From Mesorhizobium loti (GTDB taxonomy: Bacteria > Pseudomonadota > Alphaproteobacteria > Rhizobiales > Rhizobiaceae): a stretch of DNA of 64,000 nucleotides. Location of the stretch: positions 244,587 to 308,586 of the forward strand of contig NZ_LPWA01000098.1 of the NCBI RefSeq assembly GCF_001510895.1, in the 5' to 3' direction. Position numbers and translations under genes: made by a program. Below the pieces are notes generated by a model. That model had not been told where the DNA came from, did not search any database, and saw only the letters and a list, made by a program, of their open reading frames with translations. Of the stretch, positions 53,379 through 63,200 are shown piece after piece (the stretch's first letter is position 1; every line of letters begins with the position of its first letter).

Positions 53379-54836
53379 ATGACCAGGACGGGTAAAGTGA
53401 CCGTCGGCTGGCGCCTTGCGCTTGCCATGACGGTGTCGATGCTGGCTTGCGGAAGCGCCGGCGCACTCACACTCAAGGAAGCCGTAGCAGTCGCCGTCGA
53501 GTCCAATCCTGAGATTGGGCAGGCGATCGAAAACCGCGAAGCCATCGAATTCGAGCTGCGCCAGGCAAAAGGCCTCTACCTTCCCAGCGTCGATCTGGAA
53601 GCGTCGACCGGCGTTCGCCGCTTGGACAACTCTTCCCGGCGCGCGCTTGGCGAGGACGATGACGCCCTCTCACCGAACGAGGCCGACCTCACCGTCACGC
53701 AGACGCTTTATGATAGCGGGGCGAGGCGGGCCGAATTGAATCGGCAGGCCTCGCGCGTGGACGGAGCGTCCTTCAGGGTGCTGGAACGGTCCGAATTCAT
53801 CGGGCTTGCCGTCGTCCAGGACTATCTTGAATACATGCTGCAGGCGTCGATCGTCGCCGAAGCGAAGAAGAACCTCGCCTTCCATCAGTCTATACTCGGC
53901 GACATCAAGCAAGGCATCGCGGGCGGCGCGCTCAACGATGCCGACCGGCAGCAGGCCGAGGAGCGGCTTTATGCCGCCAAGGCGCGGATGCAGGAGGCCA
54001 CGGAAGAACTGGAGGCGGCCAAGATCCGCTTCTTCAAGAATGTCAGCAAGCCCTTGACCAATCCGTCGCGGCCGGCCGATGTGGCCGGCGCGCTGCCGCG
54101 CTCGCTCGATGACGCGATCGGCCTTGCCAGGCAGAACAATCCGCGCGTCCATATGGCCAACAGCGACATCGACGCGGCGGCTTCGCTGGTCGACGCCGCG
54201 CGGGCGAAATACGGCCCCACGATCACTGCCGAGGGCGTCGCCCGGGGTGGCTATGACATCGACGGCGACGATGGCGACACCAGCGATCTGCAGGCGCGCC
54301 TCGTGCTGCGCTGGAATCTCTATCGCGGCGGCATCGACAAGGCCAACGAGCAGGAGCAGATCCGCCGCACCAGCGAGCAGCGTCTTGCGCTGCATCAGGT
54401 GCTGCGTGAGATCGAGGAAGCCGTGCGCACCTCATGGGACCGCCGCTTCCGCCAGGCGGAACTTGCGCAGACGCTGCGGCTGCAGGCTGCCACCAACGAA
54501 AAGCTGGTTGCGTCCTACCGCGAGCAGTTCAAGGTCGGACAGCGCTCGCTGCTCGACGTGCTCGATGCGCAGAACACGCGTTTCAACACCGCGACACTGG
54601 CTGACACTTCTTCCTATGCGTCGCTGTTTGCCGAATATCGGCTGCTGGCCGCGACCGGGGAGTTGCTGAAGACGCTGAACATCCAGCCGGCCAAGCAATC
54701 GGCGGCCTACGCGCGAACCGAATTCGGCGTGCCGGAAACGGCCGATACCGAAACCTATGCGCGTACGCCGTCGGAGCAGAAGAACGATCTGCCGTTCGAC
54801 ATCCTCGCGCCGGTCAGGAAGAAGCAGCCGATGTAA
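53379..54836 (+). CDS. TolC family outer-membrane channel of a type I secretion system
   Basis: This 485-residue protein has a signal peptide (about 1-29, ending GSAGA) and two outer-membrane efflux repeats. Each repeat has the typical long coiled-coil helices, for example LTLKEAVAVAVESNPEIGQAIENRE and SLDDAIGLARQNNPRVHMA; YSEQFKVGQRSLLDVLDAQNTRF-type sequence lies near residue 400. It forms the outer-membrane exit duct. It starts the secretion locus; the ABC protein begins 30 bases downstream. Confidence 0.93.
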   Translation: MTRTGKVTVGWRLALAMTVSMLACGSAGALTLKEAVAVAVESNPEIGQAIENREAIEFELRQAKGLYLPSVDLEASTGVRRLDNSSRRALGEDDDALSPNEADLTVTQTLYDSGARRAELNRQASRVDGASFRVLERSEFIGLAVVQDYLEYMLQASIVAEAKKNLAFHQSILGDIKQGIAGGALNDADRQQAEERLYAAKARMQEATEELEAAKIRFFKNVSKPLTNPSRPADVAGALPRSLDDAIGLARQNNPRVHMANSDIDAAASLVDAARAKYGPTITAEGVARGGYDIDGDDGDTSDLQARLVLRWNLYRGGIDKANEQEQIRRTSEQRLALHQVLREIEEAVRTSWDRRFRQAELAQTLRLQAATNEKLVASYREQFKVGQRSLLDVLDAQNTRFNTATLADTSSYASLFAEYRLLAATGELLKTLNIQPAKQSAAYARTEFGVPETADTETYARTPSEQKNDLPFDILAPVRKKQPM

Positions 54837-54866
54837 GCATCGATCTTAGGTCCTTCGGGGCGGATC

Positions 54867-56999
54867 GTGAACCAACAGCCCAACATCGTCTCGCCCAAGG
54901 AGGCTTTCAAAGCCTGCTTCTCGGCGATTGCCGCCTATCTCGGCCGGCCGAGCGCGGAAACCGTGCTGTTTGCCGGGGTGCCGATCTCGGAGACGCGCAT
55001 CGAGCCGGACGATATCCGTCACCTCGCCGAACGCATCGGCCTCGAGGTGCAGGCGTTCAGCCATCGCGATTTCTTGCGCGGCCGCGTCGATCTCCCGGCC
55101 ATCGTCTTCCGCGTCAGCCAGTTGCCGGTCGCGCTGCTCGCCGAGACCGAAACCGGGCAATATCTGACGGCTCCGCAGGAAGACGGCCGCACCGCGATCG
55201 GCAAATCGGAGCTCGCCGAAAGCTACATCAGCGGCGGCGCCTCGTTCTCGATCACCTATGCCAACACCGCCGAGGAGATGACGGTCGGCACGGCGCCGAG
55301 GATCGAAAGGCGCCATTGGCTGACCGGAACGATGGGAGCGTTCTGGCGCACCTATTCGAAGGTCGTGCTGTCGGCGGTCTTCATCAACCTGCTGGCGATC
55401 GCCTCGCCGATCTTCACCATGAACGTCTACGACCGCATCCTGCCGAACAAGGCGATATCGACGCTTTGGGTGCTGGCGCTCGGGATCGGCGCGGCGATCC
55501 TGTTCGATCTGCTGCTGAAGACGGCCCGCGCCTCGCTCATCGACTATGCCGGGCGCAAGGCGGATCTCAGGATTTCCTATCTGCTGTTTGAGAAAGTGCT
55601 CAACTCGTCCTTGTCGGCCAGGCCCGGATCGACCGGCGAATACGCAAACCGCGTCACACAGTATGAGTTTGTGCGCGAGTTCTTCACCTCGAACACCATC
55701 AGCGTCTTCATCGACACGGTTTTCGTGTTCGTCTTCCTGCTGGTCATCTACGCCATTGGCGGCTGGCTGGTGATCATACCGGCTGTAGCCTTCGTCATCG
55801 CCGTCATCGTCGGGCTGGTGACACAGCGGCGCATCGGCAAGCGGGTCGCCGCTTCCATGAACGAAGCGGCGCAGCGCCAGGCGCTTCTGGTCGAATCCAT
55901 TTCCACGCTGGAGACGATCAAGTCGCTGCGCGCCGAGGCCTATCTGCTGCGCAAATGGGGTGAGCACTCAAAGAACGCGGCCAACACATCGGAAAAGATC
56001 AAGGAGCTTTCGGCCGCCGCCGGCAACATTACCGGCGCCATCCAGCAATTGGTGACCGTCGCGCTCGTGGTTGCCGGCGCCTACGCCTTCTCCGAAGGCC
56101 AGGTCTCGACGGGCGCCATCATCGGCACGGTCATGCTGGCGGGCCGGGCAGTCGCGCCGCTCGGCCAGATCGCCATCACGCTCTCCCGCTTCCGGCAGGC
56201 CATGCTGTCGCTCAGGATCATCAACACGATCATGTCGCAGCCGGAGGACCGGCCAGACACGGTCGGCTTCGTCAACCGGCCGATCCGCAGCGGCGCGATG
56301 CTCTTCAAGAATGTCGGCTTTGCCTATCCCGGCACCGAAAACGAGGTTCTGAGCGGGCTCAACATCGCAATACGGCCAGGCGAGCGGATCGGCATCATCG
56401 GCCGCATCGGCTCCGGCAAGACCACAATGGGCCGCCTGATCGGCCGGCTCTTCCTGCCGACTTCCGGAGAGCTGCTCATCGACGGCATCGACATGCGCCA
56501 ATACCACCCGTCGGAAGTCCGCGCCGCGGTCGGCATCGTCGCGCAGGCCGGCGACCTGTTTTCAGGCACCATCAAGGAAAACCTCTTGATGGCCGCGCCG
56601 GAAGCGACCGACGAGGAGATCATCGATGCCGCGAAAGCCGCGGGCGTCGACGACTTCGTCTCGCGCCATCCGCGCGGCTACGACATGAATGTCGGCGAGC
56701 GCGGCACCAATCTCTCGGGCGGTCAGAGGCAGGCGGTGGCGATCGCGCGGCTGCTTTTGACCAAGCCCAAAATTGTCTTCCTGGACGAGCCGTCGGGCTC
56801 GATGGACCTCGCCTCGGAACGGCAATTGATCAAGCAGCTCAAGGTGGCGTTCGACCGCAACACGACGCTGATCGTGTCGACCCATCGCTACAGCATGCTG
56901 GAGTTGGTCGAGCGCCTCATCGTCATCGAACAGGGGCGCGTGGTCGCGGACGGAGTGAAGGAACAAGTTATCCAGGCATTGCAAAAGGCGAATGCCTGA
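54867..56999 (+). CDS. Type I secretion ABC transporter (LapB/HlyB-like)
   Basis: This 710-residue protein starts at GTG. It has an N-terminal peptidase-C39-like domain (about 10-135) that lacks a catalytic Cys-His pair, a six-helix membrane domain (about 160-450) and an ATPase domain. The ATPase has Walker A GRIGSGKTT (512-520), signature LSGGQ (616-620) and Walker B FLDEP (638-642). The inactive C39 domain is the substrate-docking type seen in RTX and adhesin exporters. Its partners are the flanking TolC and membrane-fusion genes. Confidence 0.95.
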   Translation: MNQQPNIVSPKEAFKACFSAIAAYLGRPSAETVLFAGVPISETRIEPDDIRHLAERIGLEVQAFSHRDFLRGRVDLPAIVFRVSQLPVALLAETETGQYLTAPQEDGRTAIGKSELAESYISGGASFSITYANTAEEMTVGTAPRIERRHWLTGTMGAFWRTYSKVVLSAVFINLLAIASPIFTMNVYDRILPNKAISTLWVLALGIGAAILFDLLLKTARASLIDYAGRKADLRISYLLFEKVLNSSLSARPGSTGEYANRVTQYEFVREFFTSNTISVFIDTVFVFVFLLVIYAIGGWLVIIPAVAFVIAVIVGLVTQRRIGKRVAASMNEAAQRQALLVESISTLETIKSLRAEAYLLRKWGEHSKNAANTSEKIKELSAAAGNITGAIQQLVTVALVVAGAYAFSEGQVSTGAIIGTVMLAGRAVAPLGQIAITLSRFRQAMLSLRIINTIMSQPEDRPDTVGFVNRPIRSGAMLFKNVGFAYPGTENEVLSGLNIAIRPGERIGIIGRIGSGKTTMGRLIGRLFLPTSGELLIDGIDMRQYHPSEVRAAVGIVAQAGDLFSGTIKENLLMAAPEATDEEIIDAAKAAGVDDFVSRHPRGYDMNVGERGTNLSGGQRQAVAIARLLLTKPKIVFLDEPSGSMDLASERQLIKQLKVAFDRNTTLIVSTHRYSMLELVERLIVIEQGRVVADGVKEQVIQALQKANA

Positions 57000-57016
57000 C
57001 CGGGGCGTGTTGGGGA

Positions 57017-58306
57017 ATGTTTGCAAGGGAAGATCGGCCGCCGCTTTTCGCATCGGCGTCCGTCTATATCATAGGGGCGCTGTTCGTGGCCTTCACCGCC
57101 TGGGCATCCTTTGCCGAGGTCGATGAGATCGCGCGCGGTGACGGCAAGGTCATTCCTGCCTCCAAGACGCAGATCATCCAGGCGAGCGAAGCCGGCATCG
57201 TCCAGGAAATCGCGGTCAAGATCGGCCAGACGGTCAAGAAGAACGACCTGATCATCCGCCTCGACAACACAGGCAACACCTCCAGCCTGGGCGAGGAGCA
57301 GGCCAAGGCAAGGGCGCTGCAGGCGCGCATCGCCAGGCTCAAATTCGAGCAGGGCGGCAATGTCGAGGGGGCGTTTCCGTGCCCCGCGGACATCCAGGAG
57401 GCCGCGCCGGAAATCTGCGACAACGAGCAGAAGCTGCTCGTGGCGCGCCGCGAGAACTTCGAAGTGAAGCTCTCGGTGCTCAAATCGCGTCTCGATCAGC
57501 GCGAGAAGGAGCTCGACGAGGCAACCGCCAATTCCGATCGCTTGTCCAAGAGCTTGGCCGTCAGCGACCAGGAAACGGCGTTGGTCGAATCGATGGTCAA
57601 GAAAGGCCTGATGGCCAAGACCGAGCAGATCCGGGTCGAGCGGGAACAGACCGACCTGCATGGGCAGCTCAACCTTGCCGGCGAGACGATCAAGAAAACC
57701 AAGGCGGCGATCACCGAGGCGCAGCTTCAGGTCGACGAGCTCGGCCTGCAATTGCAGCAGGAGGCGCTGAGCGACCTGACGCAGGCTCTGGCCGATCTCT
57801 CGGTGGTGGACGAGACCATCCGCGGCGCCACCGACAAGGTGGCGCGGACCGACATCCGCTCGCCTGTCGACGGCATCGTCAACACGCTCGACGTCAATAC
57901 GCTCGGCGCTTTCGTCCAGCCGGGCGCCGTCGTTGCCGGCATCGTGCCGACCTCTGAGACGCTGCTGGTCGAGGCGCGCGTCTCGCCGCGCGACGTCGCC
58001 TTCATTCAGCCGGACCAGGACGCGCTGATCAAGGTCACGGCCTACGACTTCTCGATCTTCGGCGGCATCGAAGGCAAGGTCTCGAACATCACCGCCGACA
58101 GCCTCGTCGACCAGAAGACCGGCGAGCCCTATTACCAGGTGCGCGTCGCGACCGAGAAATCCACGCTGCAAAGGAACGGCAAGAGCTATTCGATCATCCC
58201 CGGCATGATCTGTTCGGTCGATATCAAGACCGGGCGCAAGACGATCCTCAACTACCTTTTGAAGCCGATCAACAAGGCGCGCCAGGAGGCGATGAGTGAG
58301 CGATAG
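57017..58306 (+). CDS. Type I secretion membrane fusion protein (HlyD/LapC-like)
   Basis: This 429-residue periplasmic adaptor has one N-terminal membrane helix (about 14-32), a lipoyl/barrel half-motif after it (EVDEIARGDGKVIPASKTQIIQ), long coiled-coil hairpin helices (about 95-270), and the C-terminal HlyD domain DIRSPVDGIVNTL. It joins the ABC protein to TolC. It begins 17 bases after the ABC stop, and its own stop overlaps the next gene by 11 bases. Confidence 0.95.
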   Translation: MFAREDRPPLFASASVYIIGALFVAFTAWASFAEVDEIARGDGKVIPASKTQIIQASEAGIVQEIAVKIGQTVKKNDLIIRLDNTGNTSSLGEEQAKARALQARIARLKFEQGGNVEGAFPCPADIQEAAPEICDNEQKLLVARRENFEVKLSVLKSRLDQREKELDEATANSDRLSKSLAVSDQETALVESMVKKGLMAKTEQIRVEREQTDLHGQLNLAGETIKKTKAAITEAQLQVDELGLQLQQEALSDLTQALADLSVVDETIRGATDKVARTDIRSPVDGIVNTLDVNTLGAFVQPGAVVAGIVPTSETLLVEARVSPRDVAFIQPDQDALIKVTAYDFSIFGGIEGKVSNITADSLVDQKTGEPYYQVRVATEKSTLQRNGKSYSIIPGMICSVDIKTGRKTILNYLLKPINKARQEAMSER

Positions 58307-58937
58307 CGCCGCACGCCCCGAGACTCCGCGCGAACGGCTGCTGCCGCCGCTCGCGGCCGAGGATTTCGGCCCGGAGTTCCGGGTCGTGGCGCGCGGCGGC
58401 GTGCGCCGCGGCATCCGGCTGGAGCGCGCCTTCTGGGCGTCGCTGAAGCATATGGCCGAAAGCCGCAAATGCACGATCGGCATGCTGGTCGAGGAGATCG
58501 CGGAAAATCATCCCGACCAGGGCAATCTCACCTCGGCGATCCGGGTCGCATGCATGCGGGGGCTGGCCGAGGAAAGCATGGAGTTGCGCAAGCTCGCCTC
58601 GATCCGCACGATCAACGCCATCCTGGTCGCCTGCCCCTCGCCCGCCTTCGCGCTGTCGTCATCGAAGAAGATCCTGACCTTCAACTCGTCCTTCCAGCAA
58701 TTGGTCAGGCGCCAATTGCCGAACGCACCGGGCGATGACGGGCGGCAGGACCTCAAGCTGGCGCTGGACCTCAACGTTACCGACGTCTTCGCACGGCTTG
58801 ACGCCAACAGCGAGACGCCGGTCACCACCGGCTTCGTCATCGGCGCCGGCGAGCGCCGCTACCGCGGCCAGCTCAGCGCCGTGCGCGCGCCGGTCACCGA
58901 GCCGGAACTTCTTATGGCTTTCGTCTTCAACGGGTAG
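58296..58937 (+). CDS. Ribbon-helix-helix protein with PAS-like C-terminal domain
   Basis: This 213-residue protein starts at a GTG inside the end of the membrane-fusion gene, behind an AGGAGG site. Residues about 28-80 fit the RHH_4 family (GGVRRGIRLERAFWASLKHMA...NLTSAIRVACMRG). The remainder (about 100-213) has PAS-like features: SPAFALSSSKKILTFNSSFQQLV and an acidic middle. RHH proteins bind DNA as dimers, so this may be a regulator of the secretion or adhesin genes. I do not know a characterised counterpart with this domain pair in this position. Confidence 0.75.
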   Translation: MSDSAARPETPRERLLPPLAAEDFGPEFRVVARGGVRRGIRLERAFWASLKHMAESRKCTIGMLVEEIAENHPDQGNLTSAIRVACMRGLAEESMELRKLASIRTINAILVACPSPAFALSSSKKILTFNSSFQQLVRRQLPNAPGDDGRQDLKLALDLNVTDVFARLDANSETPVTTGFVIGAGERRYRGQLSAVRAPVTEPELLMAFVFNG

Positions 58938-58958
58938 TTGCTCGAACCGACAAGCGGC

Positions 58959-59939
58959 CTATTTCGCACCCGAGTCGGATATCTCGGGCGTCACGGCAAG
59001 ATCGGGCGAAGAGCCTTCGCCGGGAGCGACCGTCGAGAAACCGCCGGCGATATCGGCGATCTGCGCGCCCGATTTCGACCCATGGATCCAGGCGCGATCG
59101 GTGCTGAAGGAGTAGAGCGGGACATAGTCGGGAAGGTCGCGGTCCATCGCCACATTGTTGCTGAGGCTGTCCAGGATGAAGGCGCCGCTTCCCGTGCTTA
59201 CCGACAGCACGGCGTGGAAGAACTTCCGTCGGCGGTCCTGCAGCACGACGAGCGACATGCTCTGCGCCGGGATCCCGGCCCGCAACAACGCCGCCATCTT
59301 CAGTATAGCGAAATCCTCGCAATCGCCGGCGCGATGCTCGAGGATCTCCGAGGGCTTGGCCCAATAGTCGAGCTTGCCGTAGACGACGCTGTCCTTGCGA
59401 TAGGCGATCAGCCGGTTGATGGAGCTGTTGACGAAGGCCAGCTTGTCGCGGAAGCCCTTGGCGCTGGCAATGTCGATGATCCCGGCAAAAGCCGCGTTCT
59501 TGCGGTCGCAGGCGCTGCCCTGCGTGCAGTCGAGGATGGCCTTGTAGACAGGGGCCCAGCGTGCGGCGACCGGGAAATTGCGCATCGACAAAGCCACCGA
59601 TCCGAACACGCCCGGGATGATCGCCCCGGTCTGAATCGGGTCAACCTGGATCGGGTCGATGCCGGCCTCGCCGCTTGAAGACCCCGCTGTCAAGTACGCC
59701 TCGGGGGGGCCGTAGGCGCTGACGACACCGGTTATCCGGTAGGCGGCGGCAGGCTGCCAGGGCTGCAACCTGGCCAGCGAAACGCCACCCAGAATAACCG
59801 GCGCGGGCACCGTTTGAGGGGTCGAATTTCCAACGGGAATCGTGCTGGCGGACGATGGATTCGCCACACCGGCAAGGCCGATTGCCAGCAGCAGAACCTT
59901 GATTCCCGACGCCCCCGGAGCAGCTTTTTGTGTTTTCAT
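58959..59939 (-). CDS. LapG-like periplasmic transglutaminase-like cysteine protease (BTLCP)
   Basis: This 326-residue protein has an N-terminal signal/anchor (about 10-32) and a BTLCP domain with the catalytic triad Cys207 (RAGDCEDFAILK), His242 (KFFHAVLSV) and Asp257 (FILDSLS). DYWAKPSEIL precedes the Cys as in LapG. LapG cuts the N-terminus of type I-secreted adhesins in the periplasm and releases them from the cell. The gene is convergent with the RHH gene and divergent from the giant adhesin gene. A GGTGGG site supports start 59939. Repeated DPIQ residues lie near 98-106. Confidence 0.88.
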   Translation of the reverse strand: MKTQKAAPGASGIKVLLLAIGLAGVANPSSASTIPVGNSTPQTVPAPVILGGVSLARLQPWQPAAAYRITGVVSAYGPPEAYLTAGSSSGEAGIDPIQVDPIQTGAIIPGVFGSVALSMRNFPVAARWAPVYKAILDCTQGSACDRKNAAFAGIIDIASAKGFRDKLAFVNSSINRLIAYRKDSVVYGKLDYWAKPSEILEHRAGDCEDFAILKMAALLRAGIPAQSMSLVVLQDRRRKFFHAVLSVSTGSGAFILDSLSNNVAMDRDLPDYVPLYSFSTDRAWIHGSKSGAQIADIAGGFSTVAPGEGSSPDLAVTPEISDSGAK

Positions 59940-60263
59940 AACGCCCACCTTTGACTGTGGACGCTACCGTTCTTGTCTCAAATTATCGGAAAGGAAGGTG
60001 GGTAAATTTCCGCGAATCAACCTATTCTGGTTTATGTCAAATTTTATACAAATTTATACTTCATTTGGCGAACCGGTCCCTTGTCTCCCAACCGAGATCG
60101 GCGCCGCCTCCGAGAACACATAACATAATATGTCATTTGGATTTACCAAGTGTAAAAAATGCGAATCACTACATATTCAAGTATATGAAATAAGTTGAGG
60201 GTGTGTTGCAAAGTTCGAGCCTCGCATGTCTCTTTCCGGGAAATGCCGAAGGGGGCTTGAGCT
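59940..60263. promoter_or_regulatory. AT-rich divergent promoter region between the LapG-like gene and the adhesin
   Basis: This 324-bp stretch is much richer in A+T than the rest of the window, especially 60001-60070 and 60120-60200, with many TA steps (TTTTATACAAATTTATACTT). Such AT-rich tracts upstream of surface genes in rhizobia are typical binding sites for the H-NS-like regulator MucR. No single operator was identified. The adhesin ribosome site is a weak purine-rich run before ATG 60264. Confidence 0.5.
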
Positions 60264-63200
60264 ATGACGACCAGTATCGAATTCGACGCCGTTTCAAATT
60301 TCTCGGACGAGCACGCGACTGTTGACGAACATCCGATCCCGGCGGGCGTGCAAGTCGCGCAAGCCGCCAACGGCCAGGCCGCGCAGAGCGGCGAACCGGT
60401 ACCGGTCGATGTAGGCAGCGGCGCGCCGGCGCAGGGCGCGGGCAACGCACAGAACGCGCAGGATGCCAACAAGCCGGCGGCGGACGCCAACGCTCCCGCC
60501 TCCAATGCTCCCGCCGGGAATGCGCCAGCGGCGAACGCGGCGGCCTCGAACGTTCCGCATGAATATCACGCCGAAGCCGGCAATGTCGTGAAGCTTCCGG
60601 CCAATGTCTCGATCGACAACATCAAGGTCGACGGGCACAACCTCGTGCTGGTGCAGCCCGACGGATCCGAGATCGTCATCAAGGACGGCGCGCTGAACGT
60701 GCCGACCTTCATCATCGGCGACGTCGAGGTGCCGCGCGTTGCCCTGATCGCGGCGCTTGAATCCAGCCATGTCGATGTCGCCTTCGGCGCCGATGGCTCG
60801 ATCTCGGCCGGCGGAAACGGCGCGCCCGGCAGCGCCGGCGGAAACTTTTCGGTTCCTCCCGGCGGGATCGGCGACGGCTTCGGCCTGACGGCGCTGCTGC
60901 CGCCGACGGCTTTGGCGTTCGGCCAGCCTGAACATCGCGAGTTGTTCCCCTCCGTCGCCGCCGACAAGGGCGTTTCAGTTGTGGCCGTGTCGTTGCTCAG
61001 CCCGGACGAGGCGGCCAGCGAGACCGGCTTGAATGGTGGGCCGTCACAATCACCGGGCAGCGACGCGCCGAGCAACGCCGAAACGTCAAGCATAGGAACG
61101 ATCAGCATCGACGCGCCGGACGGTATCGGATCGATCGTCATCAACGGTGTCACCGTCACCGGCACCGGCCAGCAGATCCAGGGCCAGTTCGGCTACCTGA
61201 CCATCGTCTCCTTCGACGCGAACACCGGCGCTATCGAATACAATTATACGGTGACCGAGTCGGTCACCCACCCCGAACACACGAACGGATACGACCCCAA
61301 CGATACGGTTCCGGACAATTTCAGCATCACCGTCACGGATTCCGACGGCGATACGGCCAGCACCACCTTTGCCGTCGCCATCATCGACGACGTGCCGACG
61401 GCGATCGCCGACACCGACAGCGTGGCGGCCGGCCAAATCGGCCCGGCGACCGGCAATGTGCTGGTCGGCGGAACGGATGCCGGCGACACCAACACGACGG
61501 ACGGCGTTGCCGACACCCAGGGCGCCGACGGCGCGACCGTGGTCGGCGTCGCCAAGGGCACGACGAATGCCGACCTAGACGACGCGAGCACCCTTAACAC
61601 GGCGATCCAGGGTGCCTACGGCAAGCTGACGCTCCACGCCGACGGCAGCTACACCTATGTGCGCGACGCCAACACGCCTGGCGGCGTCAACGACGTCTTC
61701 ACCTATACGATCAAGGACGGCGACGGCGACACCTCGCACACCACGCTGACGATCGGGATCGGCAACTCGACGCCCGAGATCAGCGACCTGACGCCGGAGG
61801 CCAATGGCGGCGACGTCGTCGTCAACGAAGACGACCTCTTGGCCAGCCGCGGATCCGGCGAGTCGGACGGCTCCGACACGTCAAAGGAAAGCACCACCCA
61901 GGGCGGCACCTTCACCATCCACTCGCCCGACGGCATCGCCTCGTTGAACATCGACGGACATGACTTCATCACAAATGGCCAGTTTACCGGCGGTTCGTTC
62001 ACGACGGCGCTCGGTAACACGCTGACGGTGACCGGCTACAACGCCGCCACCGGCGAGGTGAGCTACACCTACACGCTGGTCGACAATGAAGCGCACGACC
62101 CGGTGCAGGGCACCAACAGCCTGTTCGAGAATTTCACCGTCACGCTGACCGACCTGGACGGACAGAGCGACAACGGCACGCTCTCGGTGAAGATCGTCGA
62201 CGACGTGCCGACGGCAAGCACGGAAGCTCCGCAGAACGTTGCCGAGGGTGCGACGATCACCGGCACGCTGGACTTCGTCGCCGGCGCCGACGGCGCAACG
62301 GTGACGCATATCGACGGCACGCTGCTGGTATTTGGTGCCGACGGCTACTCGCAGGCGATCGACATCGGCGACGGCTCCATCAAGGTCAAGGCCGACGGCA
62401 GCTACTCTTTCACCGCTGACAATCCGGTGATCGGCACCGGCGCGGCCTCGGCCACCTACACGGTGACCGACGGCGACGGCGATACGTCAACGGCCGGCAT
62501 CAGCTTCGCGGTGACCGACGCCAATCATCCGACCACCGGTACGGCAACGGCAACGGTCGACGACGACGGGCTTGCCGGCGGCAACGCGGCAAGCACCACC
62601 GGCGACATCAACGCCAATGCCGGCGATGCGGATGGTCCGGCCAGCAGCGAGGCGAGTTTCTCGGGTACGCTCGGCGGCAGTGTCGGCGGCGACGGCGCCG
62701 GCGCCAATGGCTTCTCCTTCGCCGCCCTCAACGGCAGCAACGGCACGGTCGGCCAGGAGAGCGTGACCTACAGCTGGGATGCCGGCACCAACACGCTGAC
62801 GGCGACTGGCCCACGCGGAGATCTGTTCACAGTCCATGTGACGGATCCGGCGACCGGCGCCTACACCGTTACGCTGCTCGACAACGTGCTGCAGGCACAG
62901 GGTCCGAACAACGAGAACGACGCCTCCGTCGATCTGGGCTACACCATCACCGACGCCGACAACTCGTCCACGACAGGCACGCTCACCATCACCTTCAACG
63001 ACGATGCGCCGACGGCTTCGACCGAAGCTCCGCAGAACGTCGCCGAGGGCGCGACGCTCACCGGCACGCTGGACTTCGTCGCCGGCGCCGATGGCGCCAC
63101 CGTGACGCATATCAACGGCACGCTGCTGGTATTCGGTGGCGACGGCTACTCGCAGGCGATCGACATCGGCGACGGCTCGATCAAGGTCAAGGCAGACGGC

